NCBI GenBank assembly: GCA_037952775.1
Contig: JBANAY010000003.1
Coordinates: 24,738,001-24,802,000, forward strand
Source: Clonostachys chloroleuca
Taxonomy: Eukaryota; Ascomycota; Sordariomycetes; Hypocreales; Bionectriaceae
Direction of reading: 5' to 3'
Length of the DNA: 64,000 nt
Below the pieces are notes generated by a model. That model saw nothing but the letters and a program-made list of their open reading frames with translations, was not told the origin of the DNA and ran no database searches. Position 1 is the first letter of the stretch; every line of letters starts with the position of its first letter. Of this stretch, positions 20,863 to 32,061 are shown piece after piece. The translations under genes and the position numbers were made by a program.

Positions 20863-22844
20863 ATGCATGACGCAATTAAAAAGAAGCGAGGTCTTGGTCA
20901 TGAAAACACCATGTCTGGTGAGAGTGAGGTTCCAGTGACCTCTCGAGCAAAGCGACATTCACGCACTCGAAATGGTTGTGAGCGGTGTCGTGCTCAGCAT
21001 CGAAAGTGTGAGAACAGTGACGTCAAAACTCAGATACTATCCAGTCAATCATCTCTAACCACTTGATTCCTCATAGGCGATGAAGCGAAGCCTCAGTGTA
21101 GCCGCTGTGTGGGCGCTGGAGTATCGTGCCAATATGTTACCCGTATATCATTCCTCGGCCAAAACATGACAGCAATGCTGGCCAACGCAGCTCCCGAGGA
21201 ACCGATTCATGATATGAACACCACCCGTCCCATTATAAATGTACGTAAAAAACACATAATTTAATAAAAGAGGTGACGATTACGTGTGCTAAATAATACA
21301 TAGTTTGTCAATATGGGCATTTCTGACCACGAAACGACTTCTGGCACCGCGATGATATCAGGCCATGAGGCAAAAATGCAACATTCAGAAGCCATTTATC
21401 CCAATACTCATTCTCAGGGACAGCGATACCCAGACAAGGCTGAAAAGATGATCATTGAGCCCACTCGCGGAGAAAAGTCTTTCGAACAATCGCAAAACAT
21501 CAGTGAGCTCAAAGAATTTAGTACATGGCCGATGGTAGGACGTAGCCCTCTTGCGGTAGAAGAAATCCCCCTCCTTCAATCTTTCATCCACATCATCGCA
21601 CCATCTGTAGGTCTTCAGTTTCTATATTGAATCTTATGATGATGATAGTACTAATCCGCCGTTACTTCAGCTAGATATTTATGACAAGAACGACACATTT
21701 CGCCATGAGCTCACAACGTTGGCGATGAATTGCCCCTGTCTACTGGAAAAGCTGCTACGCCTTTCAGCAGCACTAACAGACCGGCCTTCTGATCTTGTTC
21801 GGATTCGGGGTGTCGTATCTTTCAGGCTGAAAACTGACGCTGTAACACCACAAACTGCCATCCGGCTCATGGGCAGTTTTGCTCTGGACAGGGCACTCCT
21901 TTTCGCAGAGGATAATCTAGGTGAATGGGAATCTGGCTTTTATCGAGACCACATCCCGCCGATACTCATCGCCACTCACAATATGGATGCTGCCCAAAAA
22001 CGGATATGGTGTAGCATTCTTGCCTTGATCGCAAAACTTGGTAGGTGTCTTGATTTTGCACAGTTATTCTTCCTTAAAGAATCAAATTTATCATGCTTGG
22101 AATGTCTTCCATTCGGTTCTGGTTATTCATCAAACTAATTAATTAATCCTCTTTACAGAGATCGCAGCTTCCCTTGCACATGGAAACTCTTCAATGACGA
22201 GCCTAAGTATTCTCGATCATATTCAACGCTACCAGAGCGGCTCTACGGATCCATTTTGCAGATGCTTTACTGCTTCCATGAATTGTCTTAAATTGTTATC
22301 TGAAGCCATGGAACTATGCCTTCCAACACCATATACAAAGCCCGATCGTTCAAGCGACGCAAGTGCCTACTCTTCTATGAATACCATCTTTGCTTCGCGA
22401 TGGAACAAATTGCTGCGCATGCTTCTAGCCTGGGAAAAAGCCCGTCCAGTGGAGCTTGAAGAAGTACACATAATTGGCAGTTCCGAAAAGACTCTACCCA
22501 AAATAATCTACAGCGGCGGCGGAGGCATCTCCACGAATATTCTCTATCGTACCGCCATGTTTCTTTTACTCAGCAAAAAGCCAGGGTCAGCTAGCGGCTC
22601 TGAACAGGGTCACAACGCCATTAAGGATGAAGAGCATATGCACCCTCTTTTCCACCTGCGCTGGGTCTGCGGTATTGCCTTACATTGTGAGGCTAATGAC
22701 TCGCATTGCTGGGATCCATGTACAATCGCAGCGATCTCAATTCTGATACCGCACATCACTGGCCTGATACAACCTACAGATATGACTGGCATTAAAAATA
22801 GCATCAAGTCATCCGGCTGGCCGGTTGGACAGATGTTTGCATAA
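20863..22844 (+). CDS. Zn(II)2Cys6 transcription factor (second)
   Basis: Exons 20863-21007, 21077-21240, 21304-21606, 21671-22040 and 22159-22844 join to 555 residues. The zinc cluster (Cys39, 42, 49, 56, 59, 66) is split by intron 1 within the third Cys codon; splicing restores KCDEAKPQCSRC. The remainder follows the fungal-specific TF (Fungal_trans_2-like) layout: FIHIIAPS/LDIYD, LSAALTDRPSD, and a C-terminus with HITGLIQ and SSGWPVGQ. A second in-frame ATG at codon 17 could also start the protein. The fourth intron is long for this window (118 nt). It sits between the MDR oxidoreductase (divergent) and the MFS transporter (same strand, 344 bp downstream), so a local regulator is the natural inference. 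Confidence 0.86.
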
Positions 22845-23188
22845 CGGATAGAAACAACATACCGAGAGAATAAGCAAGAAGTTGTTTTAAGATTAATCAT
22901 TACTCTATTGGCTGGACTTTCTTTCCAGGTGCTTGATCGATGGTGTTTCTCAACCCTGAAAGGTGTAATCGGCGAATTTGCTAAAAGCCCACACACAATG
23001 GGGCAACATTCGCCGAATCAGATTTTGCTCCTCTGGGACCCCAGCGGCGATGCCTGAATTAATAAATTGGCATCTCCTCGCTGCGAACTGCGTTGGTTAT
23101 TTTCTCTAGTTCATCCATATTGTCTTCTTCTTTGTCTTTGTGGGCACGAAAACATTAACTTTCGCCGTTTATCACCCTTCTCTGCAGG
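22845..23188 (+). promoter_or_regulatory. upstream region of MFS transporter gene
   Basis: This 344-bp spacer between two same-strand genes has no recognised specific site. Confidence 0.4.
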
Positions 23189-24537
23189 ATGCATGTCACC
23201 GATGATCAAATTTATTACCCCGAGGGCGGTTTATCGGCATGGCTGGTTGTAGTTGGTGCATGGTGTGCCATGATCTCATCCATGGGTCTTCTTAATACGC
23301 TGGCCGTTCTGCATGCTTGGGTTGGAGAGCATCAATTAAAGCACATGTCTGAGTCAAATATCGGATGGATATTTAGCAGCTACGCTTTCTTCCTTTATAT
23401 TGGAGGTGCCCAGATAGGTGAGTTACTGCTAGAAGGAATATTCTTGGGGACTCTTTAACAAAATAATACAACCTTTAGGACCTATCTTCGATGCCCATGA
23501 TATCAAATTCCTGCTGATACCTGGCAGTGTTGGGCTAGTACTTTCAACCATATGTCTCAGCTTTTCGAAAGGTAATTACCTCCATTCCAGATGATTCTAT
23601 TATAGCGGTATCTCATTCTGCTTTAGAGTTCTACCAATTCTTCCTATCCTTTGGTGTTCTTGGGGGCCTATCAGCATCCTTACTCTTTACACCCAGCGTC
23701 TCAGCGATCGGACACTGGTTCTCAGAAAAGCGTGGATTGGCAACAGGCATAGCATGCACGGCAGGTGGAATTGGCGGTATTATTTTCCCACTTACTATCC
23801 TGTATCTGGCGCCTTCCATCGGTTTCGGCTGGGCAATCCGCGTGGTCGGTCTTATGTGTGCCGTCTTCTGCGTTCTGGCATGCATATTATGCCGCAAGAG
23901 ATTGCCACACAATAAACAAGCGGGAGCAGCCATCGATTTCAAGGCTTTAACGGAGGCGAAGTACGCAACAACGACGGTTGCAGTTTTCCTTGTTGAGTTT
24001 GCCGTCTTCATTCCTTACACGTACATCTCCTCGTACGCAATTCACATGGGAATGACCCCTAGAGACGCCTACCTTCTTAACGCTTTTGTCAACGCCGGTG
24101 CAGTTCCTGGCCGCGCTCTTCCGGGATATGTGGCTGACCGGCTGGGAACATTCAACGTCATGTGTATAACAGCCACAGTTTGCGCGGTTTTCATGCTCGG
24201 GATGTGGCTGCCTATCGATTACTTGAACGTAACCGCCATCAACATCTTTGCAGTGCTATTTGGCTTTTGGTCTGGTGCAGCAATCAGCTTGACACCTGTC
24301 TGCGTCGGGAAGATGTGTCACACAAAAGACTATGGAAAGAGGAACGGGACTACCTTTTCCATCGCGAGTGTTGGGTGCCTCATTGGCATTCCCATCGCAG
24401 GAGCCATTACAGAAGCGAACTCTGGATCGTATAACGGCCTCATCATTTTGGCCGGTGTAGTTTACGCTGCAGCCACGGCCGCATTTCTGACGGCCAAGTT
24501 GATGGCGACAGGCTGGAAACTCACTACGAAGTTCTAA
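23189..24537 (+). CDS. MFS transporter, monocarboxylate-porter type
   Basis: Exons 23189-23417, 23479-23571 and 23627-24537 give 410 residues with about twelve hydrophobic helices. The opening EGGLSAWLVVVGAW followed by GLLNTLAVLHAW is the hallmark of fungal MCT-like (MFS family 2.A.1.13) carriers. RGLATGIACTAGGIGGIIFP is the typical glycine-rich helix of the N-half, and RALPGYVADRLGTFN the central-loop motif. No secretion signal is present; location is plasma or vacuolar membrane by family. Substrate is likely a carboxylate or related small molecule, but fungal members also include riboflavin and unknown-substrate carriers. It follows a Zn2Cys6 gene, a common regulator-transporter pairing. 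Confidence 0.87.
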
Positions 24538-25260
24538 TTTTGGACACAACAAGGCTGAAATAATTAAGACCACGGTAGTAAAAGCAAATCCGGTTATCAA
24601 TATGTTTAAAAAAAAAACAACGTCGAGATGCGCGCGAGGGGTAATGGTTATAAATTGTTTACTGTAGACAATTGGTTAATATGAGGCTTCCCAGAAGAGG
24701 AATCAAGCATAAAATAAAATATCAAAAGGCAAGAACCTTAGAATAGTAAGAAAATAATAAAGTCTCAAATACTTCAGAAAAGTGAAATTGATAAACCATA
24801 TTTCATCTGTCACATAAGTTCTAGATTCCTCTAATTGCAGGGCCGTAAATGTCTGTGCGATTATGAGTGTAAACTAGATGACTTGGTGAAGAGTAATTCT
24901 CCCTGGATAGAGACCATGATGGCCGGATAAATCAATAGGAGACTCAGACAGAAGTTCAGATCGAGAATTGCGGCGAGGAAGTTCACCCATAGTCAGAGCA
25001 TACTCCGAATGATTGTTTTTATCACTGCCTCTGCCCGTAAGATCAACCACTGAGACGCTGACAAGGGTGAAACGCGATACCCCTGGCCTGAGTCGCTAAC
25101 TAATCACTCCAACGATGGAGTGATCAGACAAAAACCACTCGCTACAGTTTCTGCAATCAGAATCAGGACTTTCCATCAGACCGAGCCTAAAGGGTCCCTT
25201 TACCCAGCTGACCTGCATCCCGTCTCACCCATCATATTACTACTATTGACGTCTACCAAG
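24538..25260. other. intergenic region, no gene seen
   Basis: This AT-rich spacer includes an A-run near 24607. The open frame of the next gene extends back to a GTG at 25120, but the first in-frame ATG is at 25261. No separate gene is supported. Confidence 0.55.
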
Positions 25261-26453
25261 ATGAAACCTACGACATTGCGGTCAACCATCATGGCGGTTT
25301 GTCTCTCAATTGGGACGCCAATGCTGCTTTATTTTGGAATTTTGGGTGCCCTCACCGTCAGACCATCCTTCCAGGCCCATGCGATATATCTTCATAAAGT
25401 CACCTTGACCTGGTTCAAAGACCTCAATGTCCCAGAACAGTTTGGCTTTGCTACTAATCAAGTTACGCCATTCTACATACCGACACCTGATGGCGAGAGG
25501 CTGCACTCATGGCATATTTTGCCCCTGTGCGCCTACATTGACAATCAACCCGAGCTTCTAGCGCAAGGGAGTGGACTAGTGGATAGTTTCGAAGAAACTC
25601 TCAATTTCAAGCTTCTGAAAAATAACCCGAATGCTCGCCTCGTTCTTTATTTTCACGGCACAAGTGGCACGATGGCCAGTGGGTGGCGGCCTGATAGCTA
25701 TCGTGCCATTTACGCTGCTGACCCTGTCAACACCCATATACTAGCCTTTGACTATCGAGGCTACGGCAAATCAAGTAGCGAACCCTCTGAAGGTGGAATT
25801 ATCCAGGATGCTCTTACCATTGCTGCCTGGGCTATGGAGGTGGCCGGGATCCCTCCAGAGCGTATTGTTGTCTACGGCCAGAGCCTCGGCTCTGCCGTCT
25901 CGATTGCTCTGGTTAATGAACTGGTCAAAAGAGAACAGAAGACCCATTTCGCTGATCTTGTAGTCACCGCGACCTTCTCCGATGTCGCCCAACTAGCAGC
26001 TACATATCGTATTGGAGGTGTTATTCCTGTGCTCTCCCCTGTCGCCAAGGCTGGCCCGCTGTTCAAGTATTTCACAAGTCGCTTGACCAGCATATGGGGT
26101 AACCAGAAACGACTGGGCGAAATCATTGAATTGGCTGAACAATTTGATATCACTTTGTTGCATGCTGAGGATGACCCAATTATCCCGATCGATCACTCAC
26201 ATCGCCTGTTTCGACATTTGATTAATATTGCGGAAGAGGCTGGGATTTATTCAGGTGTTGATGCAAATGAGAGCTCAACAGAGAGATTGAAGACCAGGAA
26301 GATTCTCGGGGTAAAGGAGGATCGGTTCTTGAATGGCTAACAAGCAAAGGGACAATCCGATTCGTCACACTCAGGTATGGCGCTCACGATGAGATCATGT
26401 CGTACGCTGCTACAAGCATTGCTATTAGCAATGCGTTTGGTTCCGCATCATAG
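25261..26453 (+). CDS. ABHD12-like alpha/beta hydrolase with an apparent frameshift
   Basis: This is a membrane-anchored serine hydrolase related to ABHD12/Bem46 lipases. From the ATG at 25261 a signal-anchor helix (IMAVCLSIGTPMLLYFGILGA) is followed by the hydrolase fold. Its motifs are FHGTSGT (oxyanion), DYRGYGKS, nucleophile elbow GQSLGSA and acid in LLHAEDDPIIP. The expected catalytic His lies in RYGAHDEIM, but in a frame one base back. The frame starting at 25261 stops at 26340 with an unlike tail, while the other frame carries the family's GGSVLEW...TSKGTIRF segment and ends at 26453. The switch falls near GGGG at 26308-26311 and fits loss of one base. A 39-nt intron there would be unusually short. 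It is either a sequencing error or a recent pseudogene. Confidence 0.75.
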
Positions 26454-27274
26454 TACTGATATTCTGGGAGACCGTATCATAAACGGGTAAGATATGTACG
26501 CTATAGGAGCATTTGGTTGGATACCATTTATAGACAAGCATATACCGGCTTTTATGATTTCATACAAGTAAAGCCCTGTTCCATCCTCCTGGTACTCGAT
26601 AGCTATCGCTAATTTCCAGCCTGTACTCTCTTCTAAGCCTCGATCTTTGATACTAATTACAATAAGCCCTTATGACCCCCTATAACTACCCAACAAGAAA
26701 TATCAAGACCAGGGATTGAGCGCTAGAATGTATAATTTGTCCAAAAAAGTATATGAAGATCGAGAACACGGAGGCTGCATGCAAATTTCCGCTTGCCATC
26801 GCATACTCGCTTTATGCAATTTGAAGAGTCTTTGATCCTTTTTCTGCTCGCTTCCCATTCTTTCAGTCAGCTTACACAGCGCTCTCGCCAACGGAGTAGT
26901 CAATCAATTCCTACCAACCACGTATGCTGCAACTTCACGATCGTCTCTAAGCTATGATATCAATTAGGCATATGTAATTGCTGAATGGCGGGAATTGTAA
27001 CCCTGCTTATTTCCAGGTATACTTGTTCATCATTATGATGAATGGTGACTCAAATGGAAGGCAAGAGGGCAGATCGACAAGGTTAATACCTGAAATGTGA
27101 CCACGCCCTTGAGATGATTAGATGTGTTACAAATCAATGATCCCCTCAATTTCCTATAAAATCCCCGCGTTTTAGTCTGCTTGCCATTTAGCTTTTCTTG
27201 CGACTTGATCTTGTGTTTTTTTGTCAGCTTAAACGTATACCGATTCCCCTCATTACATAAGGCATTCGGTCACA
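26454..27274. promoter_or_regulatory. intergenic / upstream region of epoxide hydrolase
   Basis: This 821-bp gap has no supported gene. A TATA-like box at 27155-27160 lies about 115 bp before the next ATG. Confidence 0.5.
27155..27160 (+). promoter_or_regulatory. TATA-like box of epoxide hydrolase gene
   Basis: TATAAA lies about 115 bp upstream of the ATG at 27275, followed by a pyrimidine-rich leader. The call rests on sequence and position. Confidence 0.5.
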
Positions 27275-28626
27275 ATGGCGCCAGAACCAAAACCTTTTCA
27301 AATCTCAGTGCCTGAAAAGGCACTGCAATCCCTTAGAAACAAGCTCTTATCCTCTACATACTTTGAAGAGGTAGAGTTTGCCGATGACTGGGACTACGGA
27401 GCGCCGATGCGCGACGTCAAACGATTGGCGAGATATTGGGCCGACGGGTTTGACTGGCGAGCTCAGGAGGCGAAAATAAATAGCACATTGCCTCAGTTTA
27501 CAACTACCGTGCACGTTGACAGGTTTGGAGATCTTGAAATGCATTTCGTTCACCAGAAGAGCGATAACCCGAGGAGCATTCCACTCCTCTTTTGCCACGG
27601 CTGTGAGACAGTATCCCTTCTCTGTATTATTCCTAGATGCTTGGCTAATGTACATGATTCAAAGGGCCTGGGAGTTTCCTCGAGGTAGAAAAGATTCTTC
27701 CTCTGCTATTGAACCAAAAAGACGGACCGTCTTTTCATGTGGTCGCACCTTCTCTGCCCAATTTTGGGTTCTCACAAGGAGCATCAAAGTCAGGGTTTGG
27801 CGTTGCACAGTACGCAGAAGCCATGCACAAGGTGATGATCAACCTTGGATACGATAATTATAGTGAGTTAATACATCTTTCGCGATTTGAAATATTCTAT
27901 TGGTTTCTAACATCCAAGCGCACAGTTAGTCAAGGAGGGGACTGGGGCTACAAAGTCACTCGGTTTATAGGCATCCTCTTTCCTCAGCACTGCCTCGCTT
28001 CGCATCTTAACATGGTTCTCGCAAAGCCTCCCAAGCTGGCCAAGCACCCCTTATTATACTTCCAAGATAGATTCATACCACGGACAGAAGTCGAAAAGGC
28101 TGGCCTGAAACGCACGGATTGGTTCGCAAAGGAAGGAGCTGGGTACAATGTTCTCCAAACCACGAAGCCATCCACCATTGGCCACGCTCTTGCCGACTCG
28201 CCTGTGGCTCTGTTGGCTTGGATCTGGGAGAAACTTCACGACTGGGCAGATGACTACCCCTGGACGGATGACGAGATTCTCACTTGGGTTTCAATCTACC
28301 AGTTTTCTACTGCCGGCCCTGCCGCTAGTGCGAGGATATACTACGAAGTTCAGCAGCCCAACAAGCACGAAAGCTATTCGAACAAGGTGTTTGACTACAA
28401 CCCCGAAGTTATTTTAGGACTTTCATATTTTCCACAAGATATTTTTGTACCTCCTAGAGCATGGGGGCGAACATTGGGGCCCGTCGTTTTCGAGGCCAAC
28501 CACACAGAAGGGGGTCACTTTGCTGCGCATGAGAAGCCTGAGTTGTTGGCCGGGGATTTGAAGAAGATGTTCGATTCGGCAGGTGGTGCATCTTCGGTGG
28601 CAAAGAGACTGACCGAGTCTGTTTGA
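27275..28626 (+). CDS. epoxide hydrolase, microsomal (EHN) type
   Basis: The product is predicted to hydrolyse epoxides to diols. Exons 27275-27602, 27665-27862 and 27926-28626 give 408 residues. The N-terminal EHN region (FQISVPEKALQSLRNKL, DDWDYGAPM) is followed by the oxyanion motif HGWPGSF, which is rebuilt only by splicing intron 1. The nucleophile Asp is in SQGGDWGY, immediately after intron 2, and the base His in EGGHFAAHEKPE. Intron 2 is 63 nt with no in-frame stop, so an unspliced read-through adds 21 residues just before the active site; the GTGAGT donor and clean acceptor argue it is removed. No membrane anchor is seen. It lies upstream of an FAD oxidase, exporter and regulator. 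Confidence 0.87.
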
Positions 28627-30209
28627 GTGTAATCCTTATCTCCAGCGTGAAGTTTGATATTTCGAGGTGTAACCCGTCTACATGAATTGAAAGCATCTTC
28701 CGATTTGGAACAATTTAAAAGTAGAACTGCCCTCATGTGTTCAATATAGGTCTCGAAAGAATTTAGTGGAATGGCCATCATAGATGCGGTATGAAAGCGG
28801 TCAAATATCTCCCCCGAGCTAGTTCTTCGACAATAGTTGGGTGAGTGATGTATTCCATATACAGTAAGTTGAAGTCACAGAACTACATGCTAAGTGAGAT
28901 AACGATGGAGATAGAAAACTCATATCCTGGTTTAGCTACATGCTAAACATGGCTGCTCTATGATCAATTCGCTACCACCCCCAAACCGTCTAAATTGGGC
29001 CTGGGAAGAGTCATTGATTGGCACTTGAAGAGTCGGAAGCCCTAGACTTATGTCGAGATAAAAGGTGGAATGACGTTAAAAAGCCAAATGATCGTTTATA
29101 AAGGTGTCTTTAAGATATAGGTGCACCCTTTTCTGCAGTAATCCATGTGTTCAAAGCAATGTAGAAAAAAAATCACATCACAGGATCCCACTTTCTGAAT
29201 GCTCTCAACGAAAAGGGGCACTCCATTTTGGCAGCACGATACTGACCCTAAAGTCTTCCCAGGGTCTCTCGTATGTTTACCATTGGCCGTTGAAGAGCGC
29301 TATTTGCAGGTGACCCAGCTAGCAGGTTATTGGGGCCGCGTGTGACCTATCTACTTTGCCGCATCACATTCGCGCACCGGATATTTCAAGCTTGAGTCAA
29401 AGTGAAGCACAATTGTGAATCCGTTTCAATGATAAGTTGTGAGCTTTCCATCCATTGCGTCATAGGGGATGTTTAGCTGAAGGGAACCCTGTTGCCTTGG
29501 CTGAAGCTGGGGCCGGTCCCTCGGAATGGTCACCATACCACTTCCACTTCCGGCGTTCACATGCAAGATAAGCCAATAATCCCGGAGTTTTGGGGTGGGA
29601 TTTTTTAATAGTCCAGATGGATTGCTGAAGAATGCAGGGATATACGGATGCGAGTGGAGTCACCCGGGCAGGAACAGGCTGATTTCATCGCGGCGCAGCT
29701 CTTTTGCCCAGCTAATAGGGCATCATCAGAGATCTGATTCGCCCAATGACGCGCTGAAAGGCGCTCTTCGCCAATTCTCGCAATTGCACACCGGGCTAGG
29801 GCGGGTGTCGTGACAGCCTTGCAGCCTGCGAATGATATGCCCGGATTGGCAGACGACGACGAGGACACAGGCTGGCCCTGCTGAATCTGCTATGACTGGA
29901 CTTTGGGTCCAGCGGGTCAATCGTTCTCATGACTTCCCCAAAATGAAGCATTTTTCGGATAGTTCGTTGCGAGACGAGCTGAGCAGCCTGGATGCTCAGC
30001 GAATCACCTCCGCAGTCTCCGCCATCACATTTGTCCTTCTGACGTTGACCATGGGCTGTGCTGCAAATTCTAGGCTTGAGGGGGCGAGAGAAAGTGGAAA
30101 ATGGCGTAGAATTGTAGATATAAAGACCTTTCTTTGACCGCAGCAAAGGAAATTCTCCCATCATTAATTCTTGACACTTCTCTACACTCTCAACTCAGAA
30201 AGTTTAAAC
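28627..30209. other. intergenic region, no recognised gene
   Basis: This 1.6-kb gap separates two same-strand genes. A GC-richer part (about 29,470-30,060) carries overlapping open frames on both strands, none with a recognisable motif, which looks like chance. A TATA-like box lies at 30119-30124. Confidence 0.5.
30119..30124 (+). promoter_or_regulatory. TATA-like box of FAD oxidase gene
   Basis: TATAAA lies about 86 bp upstream of the ATG at 30210. The call rests on sequence and position. Confidence 0.5.
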
Positions 30210-31703
30210 ATGGTTAACTCATTTGTAGCAACCGCTCAGTGTGTAAGTGGATTCTCTCAACTGGAATATCGAAAGAAAAGGAAACTGACTGTTTTACAAC
30301 AGTGCTTGGCTTTATCGTCCCTACTTACGGGAAAGGTTTCCTTCCCCGGTACTGACACCTACGACTTGTCTCTGGCTTCCTATTTCGCGGCGCAGGAAGC
30401 TTCAACCCACCCGCAATGTATTGTTTCACCCCAGACAGCAGCTGAGGTGGCCTCTGCGGTCCAGCTGTTGACCACAGGCCTGAATCGGAAGTGCAAGTTT
30501 GCTGTTCGCTCAGGAGGCCACAGTAGCCAGCCTGAGGCCGCGAATATCCAGGACGGTATCACTATTGATCTCAGGGGCCTTAACTCCATCGATGTAAATG
30601 AGGAGAAGACCGTTGTATCCGTTGGGGTAGGAAACTCGTGGGACCTCGTATACGCCAAGCTCGACCCCATAGGCCTAAGCGTTGCTGGAGGACGAAGCGC
30701 AGGAGTCGGCGTTGGTGGACTCAGTGTTGGAGGAGGCATTTCATACTTTAGCACCCGCTATGGATGGACAGTCGATACCATCATCAACTATGAAATAGTC
30801 CTGGCCAATGGGACCATCGTCAATGCAAACGAGAGGGAAAACTCAGATCTTCTGTGGGCACTACGAGGTGGCGGCAACAGCTTCGGAATCGTCACACGGA
30901 TAGACATTTCAGCCTTCCAACAAGGCCCATTTTGGGGAGGAATCATCTACCTACCTGCTTCCAATGTGGAGACCCACGCCCGAGAATTCGTCAACATCAA
31001 CAAAGCGGATAGCTATGACCCCTTTTCACATATCATGCTCACTTGGGCGTACTCTAAAGAGAGCGGGCCTCTGATTTTAAACTTTCTGGAGTACACCAAA
31101 GAGGATGTCCAGAGTCCAGAGGAGTTCAAGGCGCTGTCTGAGCTTCCTTCTTTGTACAGCACTATGCGAACTTCAAATGTGTCGGACTTCGCTTTGGAGA
31201 TGAAAGGATCTCAGGCCCAAATTCAAAGAAAACTCTGGGCTACGAACACGCTCGTGGCTACCGAAGAGACGGTCAAGGCTACGTACACTCGTTTCAATGA
31301 GAGTCTCAAGTCTGTCCAGGACATTGAGGGCTTGACGTGGTCGTATACACTTGAGCCGTTACCACCAGCTATATACTCCCGCCATGCAGATGCAAACCCA
31401 CTAGGATTGGGTGACAGACGCACGGCTCTTTTCATGGGGCTGTTTACCGCAGGTTGGAGCCAACCAGCTGACGATGCAAGAGTAAAGAGTGCAGTCGACT
31501 CAGTTATGGAGGCAATGGAGAAAGATGCAAAAGCACTTGGATCGTGGGACCCATTCATCTACTACAACTATGCCGGACCATCACAGGATCCCGTGAAAAG
31601 CTACGGAGAGAAGAATGTGAAGCGTCTGCGCAGCATCGCCAAGAAGGTGGATCCTTGCCAGGTTTTCACTAAGCAAGTCCCAGGAGGTTTCAAGCTTAAG
31701 TAA
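30210..31703 (+). CDS. FAD-linked oxidoreductase, berberine-bridge-enzyme (BBE) type
   Basis: This is a flavin oxidase of the VAO/PCMH fold with C-terminal BBE segment. Proposed exons 30210-30242 and 30303-31703 give 477 residues. The 60-nt intron has a perfect GTAAGT donor and no in-frame stop, so the unspliced frame is also open, but only splicing gives the usual lead into KVSFPGTDTYD. The FAD domain shows VRSGGHSSQ, whose His is the usual covalent flavin site. The second attachment position holds no Cys (GLSVGGGISYFS), so single rather than double attachment is inferred. The C-terminus has the BBE-type YYNYAG and VKRLRSIAKKVDP. There is no clear signal peptide. Such enzymes often act in fungal secondary metabolism. 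Confidence 0.87.
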   Translation: MVNSFVATAQCVSGFSQLEYRKKRKLTVLQQCLALSSLLTGKVSFPGTDTYDLSLASYFAAQEASTHPQCIVSPQTAAEVASAVQLLTTGLNRKCKFAVRSGGHSSQPEAANIQDGITIDLRGLNSIDVNEEKTVVSVGVGNSWDLVYAKLDPIGLSVAGGRSAGVGVGGLSVGGGISYFSTRYGWTVDTIINYEIVLANGTIVNANERENSDLLWALRGGGNSFGIVTRIDISAFQQGPFWGGIIYLPASNVETHAREFVNINKADSYDPFSHIMLTWAYSKESGPLILNFLEYTKEDVQSPEEFKALSELPSLYSTMRTSNVSDFALEMKGSQAQIQRKLWATNTLVATEETVKATYTRFNESLKSVQDIEGLTWSYTLEPLPPAIYSRHADANPLGLGDRRTALFMGLFTAGWSQPADDARVKSAVDSVMEAMEKDAKALGSWDPFIYYNYAGPSQDPVKSYGEKNVKRLRSIAKKVDPCQVFTKQVPGGFKLK

Positions 31704-32061
31704 CCCCGAAGACCTTTATGCGTCAGTTTTTTATCTTGTTTGATTCAGAGAAGCCAGCGTTTCATTTGGAGGGTGTTTTGAATAATTTGTTTGGTGCAAT
31801 TTGCCTTGTTGGATAACAGTTCGGGCCGGTCCTGAAATCCTATTTGCTCAACTCGTAATAATCAGTCTTTCATAAACACAATTATCTGATGCATTTTGCT
31901 ATTATTGTATAAATACACGTAGAGGACACTGAGATTCTTAGACTTCCGAACAACTGCCAAATCCTAACGTGAGACCGCTTCTCGGCGTCGGGGGATCCAA
32001 GTTGCAGAGCTGCGGAAAAACATTTGAGTCAGTTTTACTTTCGTAATCGACGTGATGAATG
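31704..32061. other. convergent intergenic region, no gene seen
   Basis: This 358-bp spacer lies between the stops of the convergent oxidase and exporter genes. It is AT-rich, and no structured element is evident. Confidence 0.6.

Noticed and set aside
27603..27664. Epoxide hydrolase as two separate genes
   Set aside because: The frames at 27275 and 27709 join through a clean 62-nt GT-AG intron that rebuilds the HGWPGSF motif.
29605..30164. Overlapping open frames on both strands before the FAD oxidase gene
   Set aside because: No start context, splice signals or motifs were found. The region is simply GC-richer, so stops are rarer.
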